Assembly (NCBI GenBank): GCA_963790875.1
Contig: CAWBQT010000006.1
Coordinates: 620,001-684,000 of the forward strand
Direction of reading: 5' to 3'
DNA: 64,000 bases
Source of the DNA: AP-15 sp963790875
GTDB lineage: Bacteria; Pseudomonadota; Alphaproteobacteria; ATCC43930; CGMCC-115725
Position 1 is the stretch's first letter. Every line of letters begins with the position of its first letter. Shown in pieces: positions 11,701 through 18,464 of this stretch. Made by a program: the position numbers and the translations under genes. The notes beneath the pieces are model-generated. The model was given only the letters and a program-made list of their open reading frames with translations. It ran no database searches and was not told where the DNA came from.

Positions 11701-13301
11701 CCTTGCGCGAGCAGCGGTGGCGGCTCGCCGGCGGCGAACATTTCGAATTGCGCAGCGATCTCATCCCTAGTTCGGCCAAAGGTCGCGAGGCGATGCGGAT
11801 GGTGGGTCCGTCGCGTGGCCGCGCTGTGGCACAGGGCCGAAAAGGGGGGTGCCGTCGGCGATCTCAGCAACGCGGCATAGCGCAGCGCGAGAGCCGTCAG
11901 AGCCTCTGGATTGTGCGCCGAGATCGGCAGCAGTCGGGTCTCGCGGCCTGCCATGTCCAGGCTCTCGACCGCCGCGACGGCAGCCGGCGCCTCCGGCTCA
12001 CGGACGACGATATGGGCGTTGGTGCCGCCGAACCCGAACGAGTTGACGCCCATGGTCAGGCGACCCGGCGCCAATTTCGTGTATTCCGAAACGACGGAGA
12101 GATTGAGTTCCTCGAACGGGATTTTCGGGTTCGGCACCGTGAAATGCAAGTTGGGCGGGACCGCCCGGTGGCGCAGCGCGAGGACGACTTTCAGCAGCCC
12201 GGCGATCCCCGAAGCCGGTTCGAGGTGGCCGATATTGCTCTTGACCGAGCCAATTCGGCAGCGATCGCCGGTCGCCCGTGAAAGACCGAGCACCGCTCCC
12301 AAGGCAGCGCATTCGATCGGGTCGCCGACGCTCGTGCCGGTGCCGTGCGCCTCGATGTAACTGATCTCGCTCGGGCCGATTCCAGCCTCCCGGTACACCC
12401 TGCGCAACAGGGCTTCCTGCGCCGCCTGGTTGGGCATCGCTAGGCCCGCGGTGCGGCCATCCGAATTCACGCCCGAGGCGAGGATGATCGCGTGGACCGG
12501 GTTCCTCTCGGCGATTGCCTGCGCGAGCGGTTGCAGGATGACGACGGCCCCCCCTTCCGAGCGAACATAACCGTCACCGGCAGCGTCGAAGGGGCGGCAT
12601 CGGCCGGTCGGCGACAGCATGCGCGCCTTCGAGAAACCAACGGCGCCGGACGGCGACAACAGCGCATTGACGCCGGCGCCGATCGCCAGGGTCGATTCGC
12701 CGGTCCACAAGCTGACGCAGGCTTCGTGCACGGCAACGAGCGAGGACGAGCAGGCGGTGTCGACAGCCAGGCTCGGACCACGCAAATTGAAGATGTAGGA
12801 GATGCGGTTCGCCGCATTGCTGACGGCGCTGCCGGACATGACGTAGGGATCGACCTGCGCCGGCTCTTCGCGCTGAAGCGCCGCGTAGTCGGATAGCGAG
12901 ATTCCGACAAAAACGCCGGTCTGCGATCCTTCGATTCGCGCCGGAACGATACCTGCGCTCTCGAAGGCTTCCCAGGTCAGCTCCAACAAGAGGCGTTGCT
13001 GCGGGTCGATCCGGCGCGCTTCGCGCGGCGAAATTCCGAAAAACCCGGCATCGAATTTGTCGATATTCGCGATAAATCCGCCGGCCCGCGTATACATCTT
13101 CCCGGGTTTGGCCGGGTCGGGATGGTAATGGGCGTCGACGTCCCAGCGGTCGTCGGGTATCTCGGTGACGGCGTCCCTTCCGGCTTTCAGCAGCGACCAG
13201 AATTCCGCTACGTCATCGGCGCCGGGCAGCCGACATGCCATTCCGACCAGGGCGATCGGGAAGGTTCGTCCCGTGGCGTTGCTCCGTGTAGGCAAGCTCA
13301 T
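5697..13301 (-). CDS. Highly reducing type I PKS, single module KS-AT-DH-(MT)-ER-KR-ACP
   Basis: This 2534-residue protein holds one complete module. The KS has active Cys184 in DTACSSS and two His motifs (EAHGTGT, KSNIGH). The AT has GHSVGE near residue 640 and a YAFHS motif, pointing to malonyl-CoA. The DH has LADHAVQNSMVLP, where the usual Gly of HxxxGxxxxP is Asn, and HPALLDACLQ. A methyltransferase-like region lies near residues 1290-1480, with motif I altered to EIRGGTGG. The ER carries LIQGAAGGVGLAAVQ. The KR carries TGGRNGFG and the Ser/Tyr pair SSATT...GNYVAAN. The ACP has DLGMDSLMLV near residue 2410. There is no thioesterase. It probably works iteratively to make a saturated or nearly saturated chain. 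GAGGAG precedes the ATG. It is the first gene of an operon with the oxoamine synthase and radical SAM genes. Confidence 0.93.
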   Translation of the reverse strand: MSLPTRSNATGRTFPIALVGMACRLPGADDVAEFWSLLKAGRDAVTEIPDDRWDVDAHYHPDPAKPGKMYTRAGGFIANIDKFDAGFFGISPREARRIDPQQRLLLELTWEAFESAGIVPARIEGSQTGVFVGISLSDYAALQREEPAQVDPYVMSGSAVSNAANRISYIFNLRGPSLAVDTACSSSLVAVHEACVSLWTGESTLAIGAGVNALLSPSGAVGFSKARMLSPTGRCRPFDAAGDGYVRSEGGAVVILQPLAQAIAERNPVHAIILASGVNSDGRTAGLAMPNQAAQEALLRRVYREAGIGPSEISYIEAHGTGTSVGDPIECAALGAVLGLSRATGDRCRIGSVKSNIGHLEPASGIAGLLKVVLALRHRAVPPNLHFTVPNPKIPFEELNLSVVSEYTKLAPGRLTMGVNSFGFGGTNAHIVVREPEAPAAVAAVESLDMAGRETRLLPISAHNPEALTALALRYAALLRSPTAPPFSALCHSAATRRTHHPHRLATFGRTRDEIAAQFEMFAAGEPPPLLAQGHVEAPPVRLAMVFSGNGSQWDGMGQDLLADPFIAEWIERVDAALIGLSGWSVKEALLTAKPAKLFDRTEFAQPALFALQVAMLEWLRAHGVEAEAMLGHSVGEVSAAYGAGILSLAEACRVIVERSRAQGRTAGTGRMAALGLSAENAAALIAPYGEALTIAAVNAPNSVTLAGDAAAIHALAAELQADQVFFRPLDLDYAFHSRSMDPIREGLLDRLDGLRPQDGQQRFVSTVTGTTIEGRRLDAGYWWDNVRRPVQFAAAVQSLRAEGFNVFLEIGPHPILDRYLRDCLKTAGGTGVSIPTLRRHEPERDALWLALGRCYAAGVAIDYDALYPQDGAFVPLPSYPWQRERYWFDDEGEARASRSRPKHPLLGKRLPATDRIWKNRLDPALLGWLADHAVQNSMVLPGTAYIEMAVAAVLSARDCDGVEIEALEIRRPLVIAAGAEPSVEIALSAEDGTFRLHANDTIGAALPPIAVARAMPFVVRHPERMASIEAIRARMGRRIDGADLYRRFTARGLIYGPAFRGVAEAWAGKEEALGHIAVPAAIEAELGEYHLHPALLDACLQVTLATIPDQPGETGQVVFVPSKAERIRFYGGGEHITWCHVTRLHVGARSIVVRVRVFGSEGATIAEIDDLRLQRVDLEGISEIPAYEWHYRPRPRADDADAADLPRPQSLAPFFAAANAGDRERDEATRALLDQVAGTYAGEALSQIAGGRHRFTVAQLVAARAVAAEQTRYLDRLLALAARVGVAERDGTEWRLASSAAAAETLWRQAIARHPAHLASLQLIARYAAVIPRILQSQSDGLDLPSGEPGFDAVEQLYDSDPLFRRANDAAAGMLRQLCHTIPRTRSLRILEIRGGTGGLAGALLAAVPAERVEYLFTDPSEAAVARAEARFKGLAAVSCAVLDPDKEIAESSLASDQYDLVVVGAPPSAQPDRAKALAVARLLLKPGGLFLLMVPTESGFLDLAFGIVGGDASESDWRRFVLDAGFADVVSLGFDDPIAARAAVIGRNPAATQPSSVPRVVDPVTWLLLADDAAADPAAAVIHALSPLGQRVMIAQSGRRFDRLGLDRFDVVPGDFDSYAQLFRLLAADGGGPLHVVHLRGVAEAAPPDPLAAQRAGSFDLLVAVQALIAAGLAASTRLTVVTSGAMPMPDGSGGCLRPWQAPLWGLTRTVLNERADISSRLIDLDPVTTAAASAEALVGEILHPDDEDEVLLRGGTRYVPRLTRWLAPPASPDGAHETGFRLTLAQEKAQGTILQRITIPLPAPGEVAVRVRAAGVNFRDVLQRMGVLPEEAFEGGFAGATLGMEFAGELIAVGDGVDRVRPGEAVFGFGRNAFSSHLVAPAFGLFKKPGSMSFEEAATLPVAAMTVYYSLHHLARLQKGERILIQGAAGGVGLAAVQYAQSVGAEIFASAGSLEKREFLRQLGVPYVVDSRSLGFADEIREITEGEGVDVVLNSIAGEAIHKGLSILRPYGRFIELGKRDFFANSKIGLQPFRNNVQFFGVDIDRLLIDRPALCGQLFDELAPLFEQRVFVPLPYRIFPIARAAEAFRCMQHSRHIGKIVLAMDAGDDSMIAADRPETRLQLSPMASYLVTGGRNGFGLATAEWLVRKGARHLAVVGRGATTAPDAASALGRLRQGGVAVHEYSVDIADPAQLAALLRRMQREMPPLRGIIHCAAVIEDASLVKMTEATFHDVLRPKIAGAWNLHQQTLDQKLDFFVMYSSATTLFGNEGQGNYVAANLYLEALADYRRGLALPGLAVAWGAIGEVGHLARNPGVARLLGERLGVKLLAPTAALDRLEQAILARLSQITLAELNWSRLAILPGIAKAPKFAPVRESSSDAASENVGQDIEEVRERLAGLPREEAISFAEQLLIKHVAGIVGMAPAKLAADQPLLDLGMDSLMLVELQVALEKQCGIVISTLELMDTTTVAKLAQRIVDHLGTAAAPALTLTAKAPASDPDELEPSAEPAIIAAMGQLLKDDLDRAKGRAL

Positions 13302-13385
13302 GCTCCTCGGTGGACACCCGCGCGGTCCTGCTTTCCGCCGTGCCCGACGGTTTCGCCATAGGGATCCGACTGAAACCCCCGGTGA

Positions 13386-13517
13386 TCATCTTAACGCGAG
13401 ATTAACGATCGTCGAACTTGTCTGTCGACATCGGCGGCAATCTGTGAGGGGTGGCGTGACGGCGTGAACCTGAAACACGGACTTCGCGATATCGAGCCCG
13501 ATGGTGATACGCTCCAT
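13386..13517 (-). pseudogene. IS110-family transposase N-terminal remnant
   Basis: From an ATG at 13517 (GGAGG-type site upstream) the frame reads MERITIGLDIAKSVFQVHAV, the start of IS110-family DEDD transposases, including the first catalytic Asp in GLDIAK. Similarity is lost about 22 codons in, and the frame ends at 13386 after only 43 codons; full-length members have 300-400. The rest of the transposase is absent on both sides. Bases 13518 to about 13680 may be the leftover upstream flank of the same element, but I cannot define its end. The relic sits 84 bases beyond the start of the PKS gene, at the right border of the biosynthetic cluster. Confidence 0.75.
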
Positions 13518-13926
13518 CGGGACGGCCTCCGTCGCTGCTCGTTTACTTCGACCCCAGCTTGGCACATCCGATGCCGTCGGGGGGCCGTCCACCCATCATC
13601 GCGAGTCCTTCACCGGCCGGTCCGGCCAGCCTGCGCTGCGTGGAATTTCGCATGGATCAGCGGCTGCGAAGGTTGTCTGGCTACATCGGCATGCCCGAAC
13701 TGGAACCGTTCGCGGCGGTGTCATATGGCGTTACCCTGCGCACCGTAAGACGCCGCCGGCTTTATAAGCGCCGGCTTCGTGCCGCGCATTGTCGTTTACA
13801 AAATTGCGATGATCGCATGGTATAGGCGGCATGATCGTTTTTCCCATTTCGGCAGGGAGCACTATTCCACGCTCGCGGCATGCGAAATGGCCAGCCGCGG
13901 CGCTGTCCGCCGGCGCGCCGCCAATG
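13518..13926. other. Gene-free stretch between IS remnant and MDR gene
   Basis: No frame here has a recognisable protein. The part next to the transposase remnant may be residual insertion-sequence flank. The remainder, to 13926, becomes AT-richer around 13760-13840. I see no clear promoter for a plus-strand gene, and the neighbouring MDR gene ends into this region from the other side. Confidence 0.4.
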
Positions 13927-14901
13927 TCAGCCGACGAGCACGGCCTTGCCGATGACGGCGCGATCGATCAGCGCCTGCACCGCCTCGGCCGCCCGCCCCA
14001 GCGGGAGGGCACGCCAGATCCGCGGTTTGAGTTTGCCTTGCGCCGCGAGATCGATGAGGGTCCGGGTGTTGGCGGCGGCGATTTCGGGATGGTTCTCGTT
14101 GAGGCCGCCGATGCGCACGCCGATCGCCTCGATCCCCTTGATCAACAGGTAGTTGGTGCGGGCGGCCGCCGGCGCGCCGCCGAGAAAGCCAAGGATCAGG
14201 ATGCGCCCGCTCCAGGCGAGGCAGCGCAGCGATTCCTCGAAGCTCTGACCGTTTACCGGGTCGTAGATGATGTCGACGCCGCGGCCGCCGGTCAGCTCCA
14301 TGATCCGGTCGCGAAAACCCGGCTGATAGTCGATCGCGTGATCGGCGCCCTCCGCGCGGCAGACCGCGCGCTTCTCGTCGGTGCTGGCGGTGGCGATGAC
14401 CTCGGCGCCATAGAGCTTGGCGATCTGGATCGCCGGCAGGCCGATGCCGCCCGCCGCCCCGTGGATCAACACCCGGTCCCCCGGTTTGAGCCGGCCGCGC
14501 TGCAACAGCGCGTGATAGGCCGTCGTGTAGGCGCCGCGGAACACCGCAGCCTCTTCGAGGCTCAGCGCCGCCGGGATCAGGTCGCAATGCTCGGCCGGGG
14601 CATTGGCCAATTCGCCGCAGGCGCCGAGCCGGTGTCGGCTCATCACCCGGTCGCCGATCTTCAGCCGCGTGACGTCCGGCCCGATCGCGACGATCTCGCC
14701 GGCGCCTTCGTTGCCCGGCACGAAGGGCGGCTCGGGCCGGAACTGATATTTGCCGGCCAGCATCAGGACGTCGACATACTGCACGCCGCGCGCCAGAAGC
14801 CGCACCTGCACTTCGCCGCGGCCCGGCGCCGGCGGATCCGGCAATTCGCGCAACGCCAATACCTCGGGACCGCCGAAAGCCTCGCAAACCACCGCCTTCA
14901 T
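13927..14901 (-). CDS. Zinc-independent MDR oxidoreductase (NADPH:quinone reductase family)
   Basis: A 324-residue medium-chain dehydrogenase/reductase. The N-terminus MKAVVCEAFGGPEVL, the segment FVPGNEGAGEIVAIG and the nucleotide-binding motif LIHGAAGGIGLPAIQIAK are those of quinone oxidoreductases (QOR/zeta-crystallin type). The structural zinc cysteine cluster of alcohol dehydrogenases is absent. The family reduces quinones or enones with NADPH. The start is set at ATG 14901, where homology begins and GGAG lies 9 bases upstream, not at the longer in-frame ATG at 14958. It shares direction with the cupin and multicopper oxidase genes upstream, but a 374-base gap separates them, so an operon is uncertain. 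Confidence 0.85.
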   Translation of the reverse strand: MKAVVCEAFGGPEVLALRELPDPPAPGRGEVQVRLLARGVQYVDVLMLAGKYQFRPEPPFVPGNEGAGEIVAIGPDVTRLKIGDRVMSRHRLGACGELANAPAEHCDLIPAALSLEEAAVFRGAYTTAYHALLQRGRLKPGDRVLIHGAAGGIGLPAIQIAKLYGAEVIATASTDEKRAVCRAEGADHAIDYQPGFRDRIMELTGGRGVDIIYDPVNGQSFEESLRCLAWSGRILILGFLGGAPAAARTNYLLIKGIEAIGVRIGGLNENHPEIAAANTRTLIDLAAQGKLKPRIWRALPLGRAAEAVQALIDRAVIGKAVLVG

Positions 14902-15275
14902 CGATGCTTCTCCATTGTCGCGCCGGCAGCAAGATTTGCGCCGGTTCGAGGGTCGCATGCCAGCCCGTTTCGCGGCATGCTCCGGCGCAGCCGGAAAGAG
15001 GGCAGGGCAGGGGACGCGATGACCGACGGATCAAGCGCCGCCGCTGCGCCACTGCGCCCGTCGTCCGAACGGTTCGCGCTGTCGGACCAGATCGCCGTGT
15101 CGCTGTTGCTCGGCATACCGGCGAGCCTCGGCTCTTACCGACTGGATTATCAGCGGCGCCAGATCGGCGGTGTCGGCGCGCTTTGCCTATGCCCTTGCCT
15201 TCGCGATCGCGACGTTATGGGTTCAGCCTCTCGGCCATTCTCGTGGCGCGGGTGCGGCTGCCGCGCGCCGCCTGA
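14902..15275. other. Gap with a possible decayed small membrane-protein gene
   Basis: An ATG at 15019 on the plus strand is preceded by CAGGGGACGCG, a fair ribosome site. About 40 codons read ALSDQIAVSLLLGIPASLGS. After roughly 15132 a shift to another frame continues with a hydrophobic segment (RFAYALAFAIATLWVQP) before similarity to any protein-like pattern fades. This could be a frameshifted gene for a small membrane protein, or chance in GC-rich DNA. I do not recognise a family. Confidence 0.3.
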
Positions 15276-15725
15276 TCACTCGGCCGCCGCCGGCAACGGG
15301 GCGGCAGTCGCGGCGCGCAGCTTCTCCATGACTTCCCAGTTGGTATATTGGGTAAAGCCGTTCTCGTCGAAAAACAGCACCGCACCGTTCGAGATGAACA
15401 GATAGACCGTGTCTTCGAGCGCCGTCGTCGCGTCGTGCAGTATGCCCGACGGCTCATAGACATAATCGCCGGCGTTGAGGATGCCGTTGCGCACCTGCAG
15501 TTTCCCCGAAAGGATATAGGCATGGGCGCCGGCCAGATGCTTGTGCGGCGGCGCGACATAGCCCTTCTTCCACTGATAGAGCGCGGCCCAGGTGCCGGTC
15601 TCGCGGCCGGTCCACAGCACCTTGACCGAAGACAGCGGCCCGCGGTCGACCCACGGCGCATCGGCGCGGACGAGGGTATCCTGGATGTCCTGAAAGACCG
15701 GCCTGATGTCTTGCGGCAATGGCAT
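15276..15725 (-). CDS. Cupin-domain protein, dioxygenase-like (DAD/acetylacetone-cleaving type)
   Basis: A 149-residue single-domain cupin. The metal motif reads YVAPPHKHLAGAHAYILSG: two His, then a third His in place of or beside the usual Glu. A later His sits in EPSGILHDATT, giving a likely His-rich Fe(II) site. The pattern resembles 2,4'-dihydroxyacetophenone dioxygenase and acetylacetone-cleaving enzymes, which break a C-C bond next to a carbonyl with O2. The start at ATG 15725 has GGAGG 8 bases upstream, and an upstream in-frame ATG at 15827 is unsupported. It lies 32 bases downstream of the multicopper oxidase stop and is probably co-transcribed with it. The substrate is unknown. Confidence 0.7.
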   Translation of the reverse strand: MPLPQDIRPVFQDIQDTLVRADAPWVDRGPLSSVKVLWTGRETGTWAALYQWKKGYVAPPHKHLAGAHAYILSGKLQVRNGILNAGDYVYEPSGILHDATTALEDTVYLFISNGAVLFFDENGFTQYTNWEVMEKLRAATAAPLPAAAE

Positions 15726-15757
15726 GGTTGTCCTCCGTTGCTGCGTTGCGGCGGCGT

Positions 15758-17173
15758 TCAGACATATTTGAACGTCGTGAACATGCCCGCCGCGAGATGG
15801 TACAGCATATGGCAGTGAAAGGCCCACCAGCCGGGATTGTCGGCGTCGAAGACGACGACGACGCGTCCGCCCGCCGGCACCCGCACCGTGTCGCGCACGG
15901 CACCCGCAAAACTGGTCCCATCGATCGCGACCACCTGAAAGCGATGGCCGTGCAGATGCATCGGGTGCGGCATCCCGGTCGAATTGGTTATTACGAGGGC
16001 CACCCGTTCACCGTTGGCGACCGGCAACGGCGGCACCTCGGAGTTCCAGGCGACGCCGTTGATCGACCAGATGTATTTCGACATGTCGCCGGTCAGGTCG
16101 ATGTTGTGCACCCTGTCCGGCCGGCGCCGCGGGAGCGGCTCGAGCGCCCGCAGCCGGTTTTCCAAGGCCATACTTAACGGCGGCGCCGGCTGCGGCGCGT
16201 GCGGCGCGATGCGGGCGACCGGTGCCTTGCCGGCGGCGAGCACGATGCCGGTGCGGCTGCTCTCGCCCTCGACGGTCGCGAGCAGCGGATAAGCGGCGGC
16301 GCCGCGCGGGATCTTCAGAACGATGTCGAGCCGCTGGGCGACGGCGAGCGGAAAGCGCCGGCCGATCACCGGCGCGACGCGGGTGCCGTCGACCGCGATC
16401 AGCCTGCCGTCGAGCCGGCCGAGATCGAAATGAAAGCTCGACATCGCCGCAGCGTTGATGACCCGCAGCAGGAGCTCGGCACCGGGCTCGATTTTGACGA
16501 TTTCGGGATCAGAGAGGGTGCGGTCGTTGGCGAGGAACGCGTCGTAGGTCACGTCGTTGAGGTCGGGCCCGGTGTCGGCGGCGCCTTTCGCCATTCCGGC
16601 CTTGCCCGCGGCGGCGCTCATTTGTCCCATGCCGGCGCCTTTTTTCAGCTTGGCAAAGATCTCCTCGGGCGGCGTGAAGCTGAAATCGTTCAAGGTCAGC
16701 ACGATTTCCGGGCGGCCCGGCACGTCGCGTGCGTCGCGGATAATGAGCGGTGCGTCGAGCAGCAGCTGTTCCTGCAGCCCCTGATGCGAGTGCATCCAAA
16801 AGGTGCCACCATAGGCCAGCGGAAAATCGTAATCGGCATGGCCTCCGGGCGGGATCGGCGGGCCGGAAATCCCCGGCACGCCGTCCTGCTGCCAGGGCGG
16901 TGCCAAGCCGTGCCAATGTATGAGGCTCGGCTCGCCGATTTTGTCCTCGACGCGCACGCGGAAGCGCTCGCCGACGCGGATGGTGAGGCCTTTGGTGCCA
17001 TCCGGCTGGCGGATGCCGTAGACCGAGGAGGGTTTGCCATCGACCTCGATCGTCCGTTTGACGAGCCGCAGCACGGTCGGCGCGGCCGCTTCGGGCGTTG
17101 CGGCGCGGGTGGTACCGGGGCGGATCGCCGCCGCGGCGAGGGCGGACAGCAGGAAGGTGCGGCGGGTCGGCAT
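15758..17173 (-). CDS. Tat-exported multicopper oxidase
   Basis: A 471-residue oxidase with a twin-arginine signal (MPTRRTFLLSALAAAA) and an alanine-type cleavage region near residue 25, so it acts in the periplasm. All four copper-binding blocks are present: IHWHG near 85, MHSHQG near 127, HPMHLHGH near 410 and HCHMLYHLAAGM near 455. Both the type 1 site and the trinuclear centre should therefore be intact. An insertion near residue 200 is rich in Met, Lys, Gly and Ala (KKGAGMGQMSAAAGKAGMAK); Met-rich loops in CueO/CopA-type oxidases bind Cu(I). It may oxidise copper or phenolic substrates. The start follows from the signal peptide; a longer in-frame extension to 17473 overlaps the divergent TPP gene. 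Confidence 0.9.
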   Translation of the reverse strand: MPTRRTFLLSALAAAAIRPGTTRAATPEAAAPTVLRLVKRTIEVDGKPSSVYGIRQPDGTKGLTIRVGERFRVRVEDKIGEPSLIHWHGLAPPWQQDGVPGISGPPIPPGGHADYDFPLAYGGTFWMHSHQGLQEQLLLDAPLIIRDARDVPGRPEIVLTLNDFSFTPPEEIFAKLKKGAGMGQMSAAAGKAGMAKGAADTGPDLNDVTYDAFLANDRTLSDPEIVKIEPGAELLLRVINAAAMSSFHFDLGRLDGRLIAVDGTRVAPVIGRRFPLAVAQRLDIVLKIPRGAAAYPLLATVEGESSRTGIVLAAGKAPVARIAPHAPQPAPPLSMALENRLRALEPLPRRRPDRVHNIDLTGDMSKYIWSINGVAWNSEVPPLPVANGERVALVITNSTGMPHPMHLHGHRFQVVAIDGTSFAGAVRDTVRVPAGGRVVVVFDADNPGWWAFHCHMLYHLAAGMFTTFKYV

Positions 17174-17305
17174 CTGTCGTCTCCCGGTGGGCGCGGCGCG
17201 ACTATAGCGGCGCCGGCGCCTGTCGCCAGCCGGATCGCGGCAGCGGCGTCGCATTCCGGCGGTCGCGGAATTATGCTCGTTCTCCCCGTTTGGTGGAGGC
17301 GAAGG

Positions 17306-17821
17306 ATGAACGAGGCGGCAGCGGCGTTGAGCCCGGAGACGGTGCTCGATCAGATGAAGCGGAACGGGGTCACGCATGTCGTCTGGCTGCCCGACAGCGA
17401 GACCAACTGGCTCTACCTGTTGATGCAGGCCGAGCCGTCGTTGCGGCTGGTCGGGGTCAGCCGCGAGGGGCATGCCTGCTCGGTCGCTGCCGGGCTTGCG
17501 GCCGGCGGCGCCAAGCCGATGATCCTCATTCAGAATACCGGCATGATGGAGTCCGGGGATTCGCTACGCGGCTGGCTGTTGGGCCTCAATGTCCCGGTTG
17601 TCCTGTTGGTCGGTTATCGCGGCTGGACCCGGCACGGCGTCAACACCGACACCGCGGCAACCTATACCGAGCGTTTCCTCAATGCCTTCGGGATCAACTA
17701 TTACCTCGTCGAAAGCGACCTCGACGCGCCCCGCATCCGGGTGGCGTTCGATGAGGCGTCGCGCACCCAGAAACCTGTCGTCGTCCTGGTCGGCGACGAA
17801 TATCACGGCTTCAACCGGTAG
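17306..17821 (+). CDS. TPP enzyme, N-terminal (Pyr) half, sulfopyruvate/phosphonopyruvate decarboxylase alpha-like
   Basis: A 171-residue protein equal to the N-terminal TPP-binding domain only. VSREGHACSVAAGLAAGG holds the glutamate that activates the thiamine pyrimidine ring, and ILIQNTGMMESGDSLRG is typical of ComD/sulfopyruvate decarboxylase alpha. The partner domain is encoded by the next gene, 18 bases downstream, so the enzyme is split as in ComDE. The ATG at 17306 follows GGAGGCGAAGG. Together they should decarboxylate a 2-oxo acid such as sulfopyruvate or a similar compound. The substrate is inferred from family only. The gene is divergent from the multicopper oxidase. Confidence 0.8.
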   Translation: MNEAAAALSPETVLDQMKRNGVTHVVWLPDSETNWLYLLMQAEPSLRLVGVSREGHACSVAAGLAAGGAKPMILIQNTGMMESGDSLRGWLLGLNVPVVLLVGYRGWTRHGVNTDTAATYTERFLNAFGINYYLVESDLDAPRIRVAFDEASRTQKPVVVLVGDEYHGFNR

Positions 17822-17839
17822 GAAGGTGAGGACCTCGCG

Positions 17840-18427
17840 ATGATGCATACGGCCGAGATGCTGAAGGTTTTCGCCCCCTACCGCCGCGACGCGATCGTCG
17901 TCCCCGGCCGCGGTGGCCGCCATTGGATCGACCTCAGCGAGCGCCCGAACCTCGATCTGTCGCTCGGCGATCCGGCGATGGGCGGGCATGCCGGCTTTGC
18001 GCTGGGTCTGGCGTTGGCCCTGCCGGACCGGAAGGTCGTCCTGTTCGATTCCGAAGGCGACATTCTGATGAGCCTCGGCATCCTAGTGACGATTGCCGAG
18101 CAGGCGCCCAAGAATTTCTATCATTTCCTGATCGACAACGAATGCTATGCGACGACGGGCGGCCAGCCGGTGCCGAACGCCAAGAATGTCGCTTACGATG
18201 TGATCGCCCGCGGCGCCGGCTACCCGCGCGCTTTCGCCTTTGCCGAGGTCGACGAGTTCGCCGGCGAATTGCCGCGGATCATGGACGAACCGGGGCCGGT
18301 CTTCGTCGCCTGCAAGGTCGTCCCGGAAATCGAGAACGCGCCGATCGGCCGCCGGCGCCGCTGGCAGACCCGCTCGCGCGGCGAGGTGCTGGAAGACTTC
18401 CGCACCGAACTCGGCATCGACGGCTAG
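17840..18427 (+). CDS. TPP enzyme, C-terminal (PP) half, sulfopyruvate/phosphonopyruvate decarboxylase beta-like
   Basis: A 195-residue C-terminal TPP-binding domain. GDPAMGGHAGFALGLALA and SEGDILMSLG followed about 25 residues later by DNECYATTGGQP form the diphosphate/Mg2+ motif (GD...N). It pairs with the preceding gene to make one active site at the subunit interface. The start is one of two adjacent ATG codons (17840 or 17843), with GAAGGTGAGG upstream. The GMC oxidoreductase follows after 37 bases on the same strand, suggesting that an alcohol or aldehyde linked to the decarboxylation product is oxidised in the same pathway. Confidence 0.8.
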   Translation: MMHTAEMLKVFAPYRRDAIVVPGRGGRHWIDLSERPNLDLSLGDPAMGGHAGFALGLALALPDRKVVLFDSEGDILMSLGILVTIAEQAPKNFYHFLIDNECYATTGGQPVPNAKNVAYDVIARGAGYPRAFAFAEVDEFAGELPRIMDEPGPVFVACKVVPEIENAPIGRRRRWQTRSRGEVLEDFRTELGIDG

Positions 18428-18464
18428 CGCGACAAAAGAAAACCACCAGTGAGGCAGCGAGACG

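Noticed and set aside
13831..15405. 524-codon open frame on the plus strand
   Set aside because: It runs antisense to the clear MDR gene and part of the cupin gene, and its protein has no recognisable pattern. It is a GC-rich shadow frame; only the possible short gene from 15019 was kept as a weak note.
16199..17305. Long plus-strand extension in frame with the TPP alpha gene
   Set aside because: It is antisense to the multicopper oxidase. TPP homology and a ribosome site begin at 17306.
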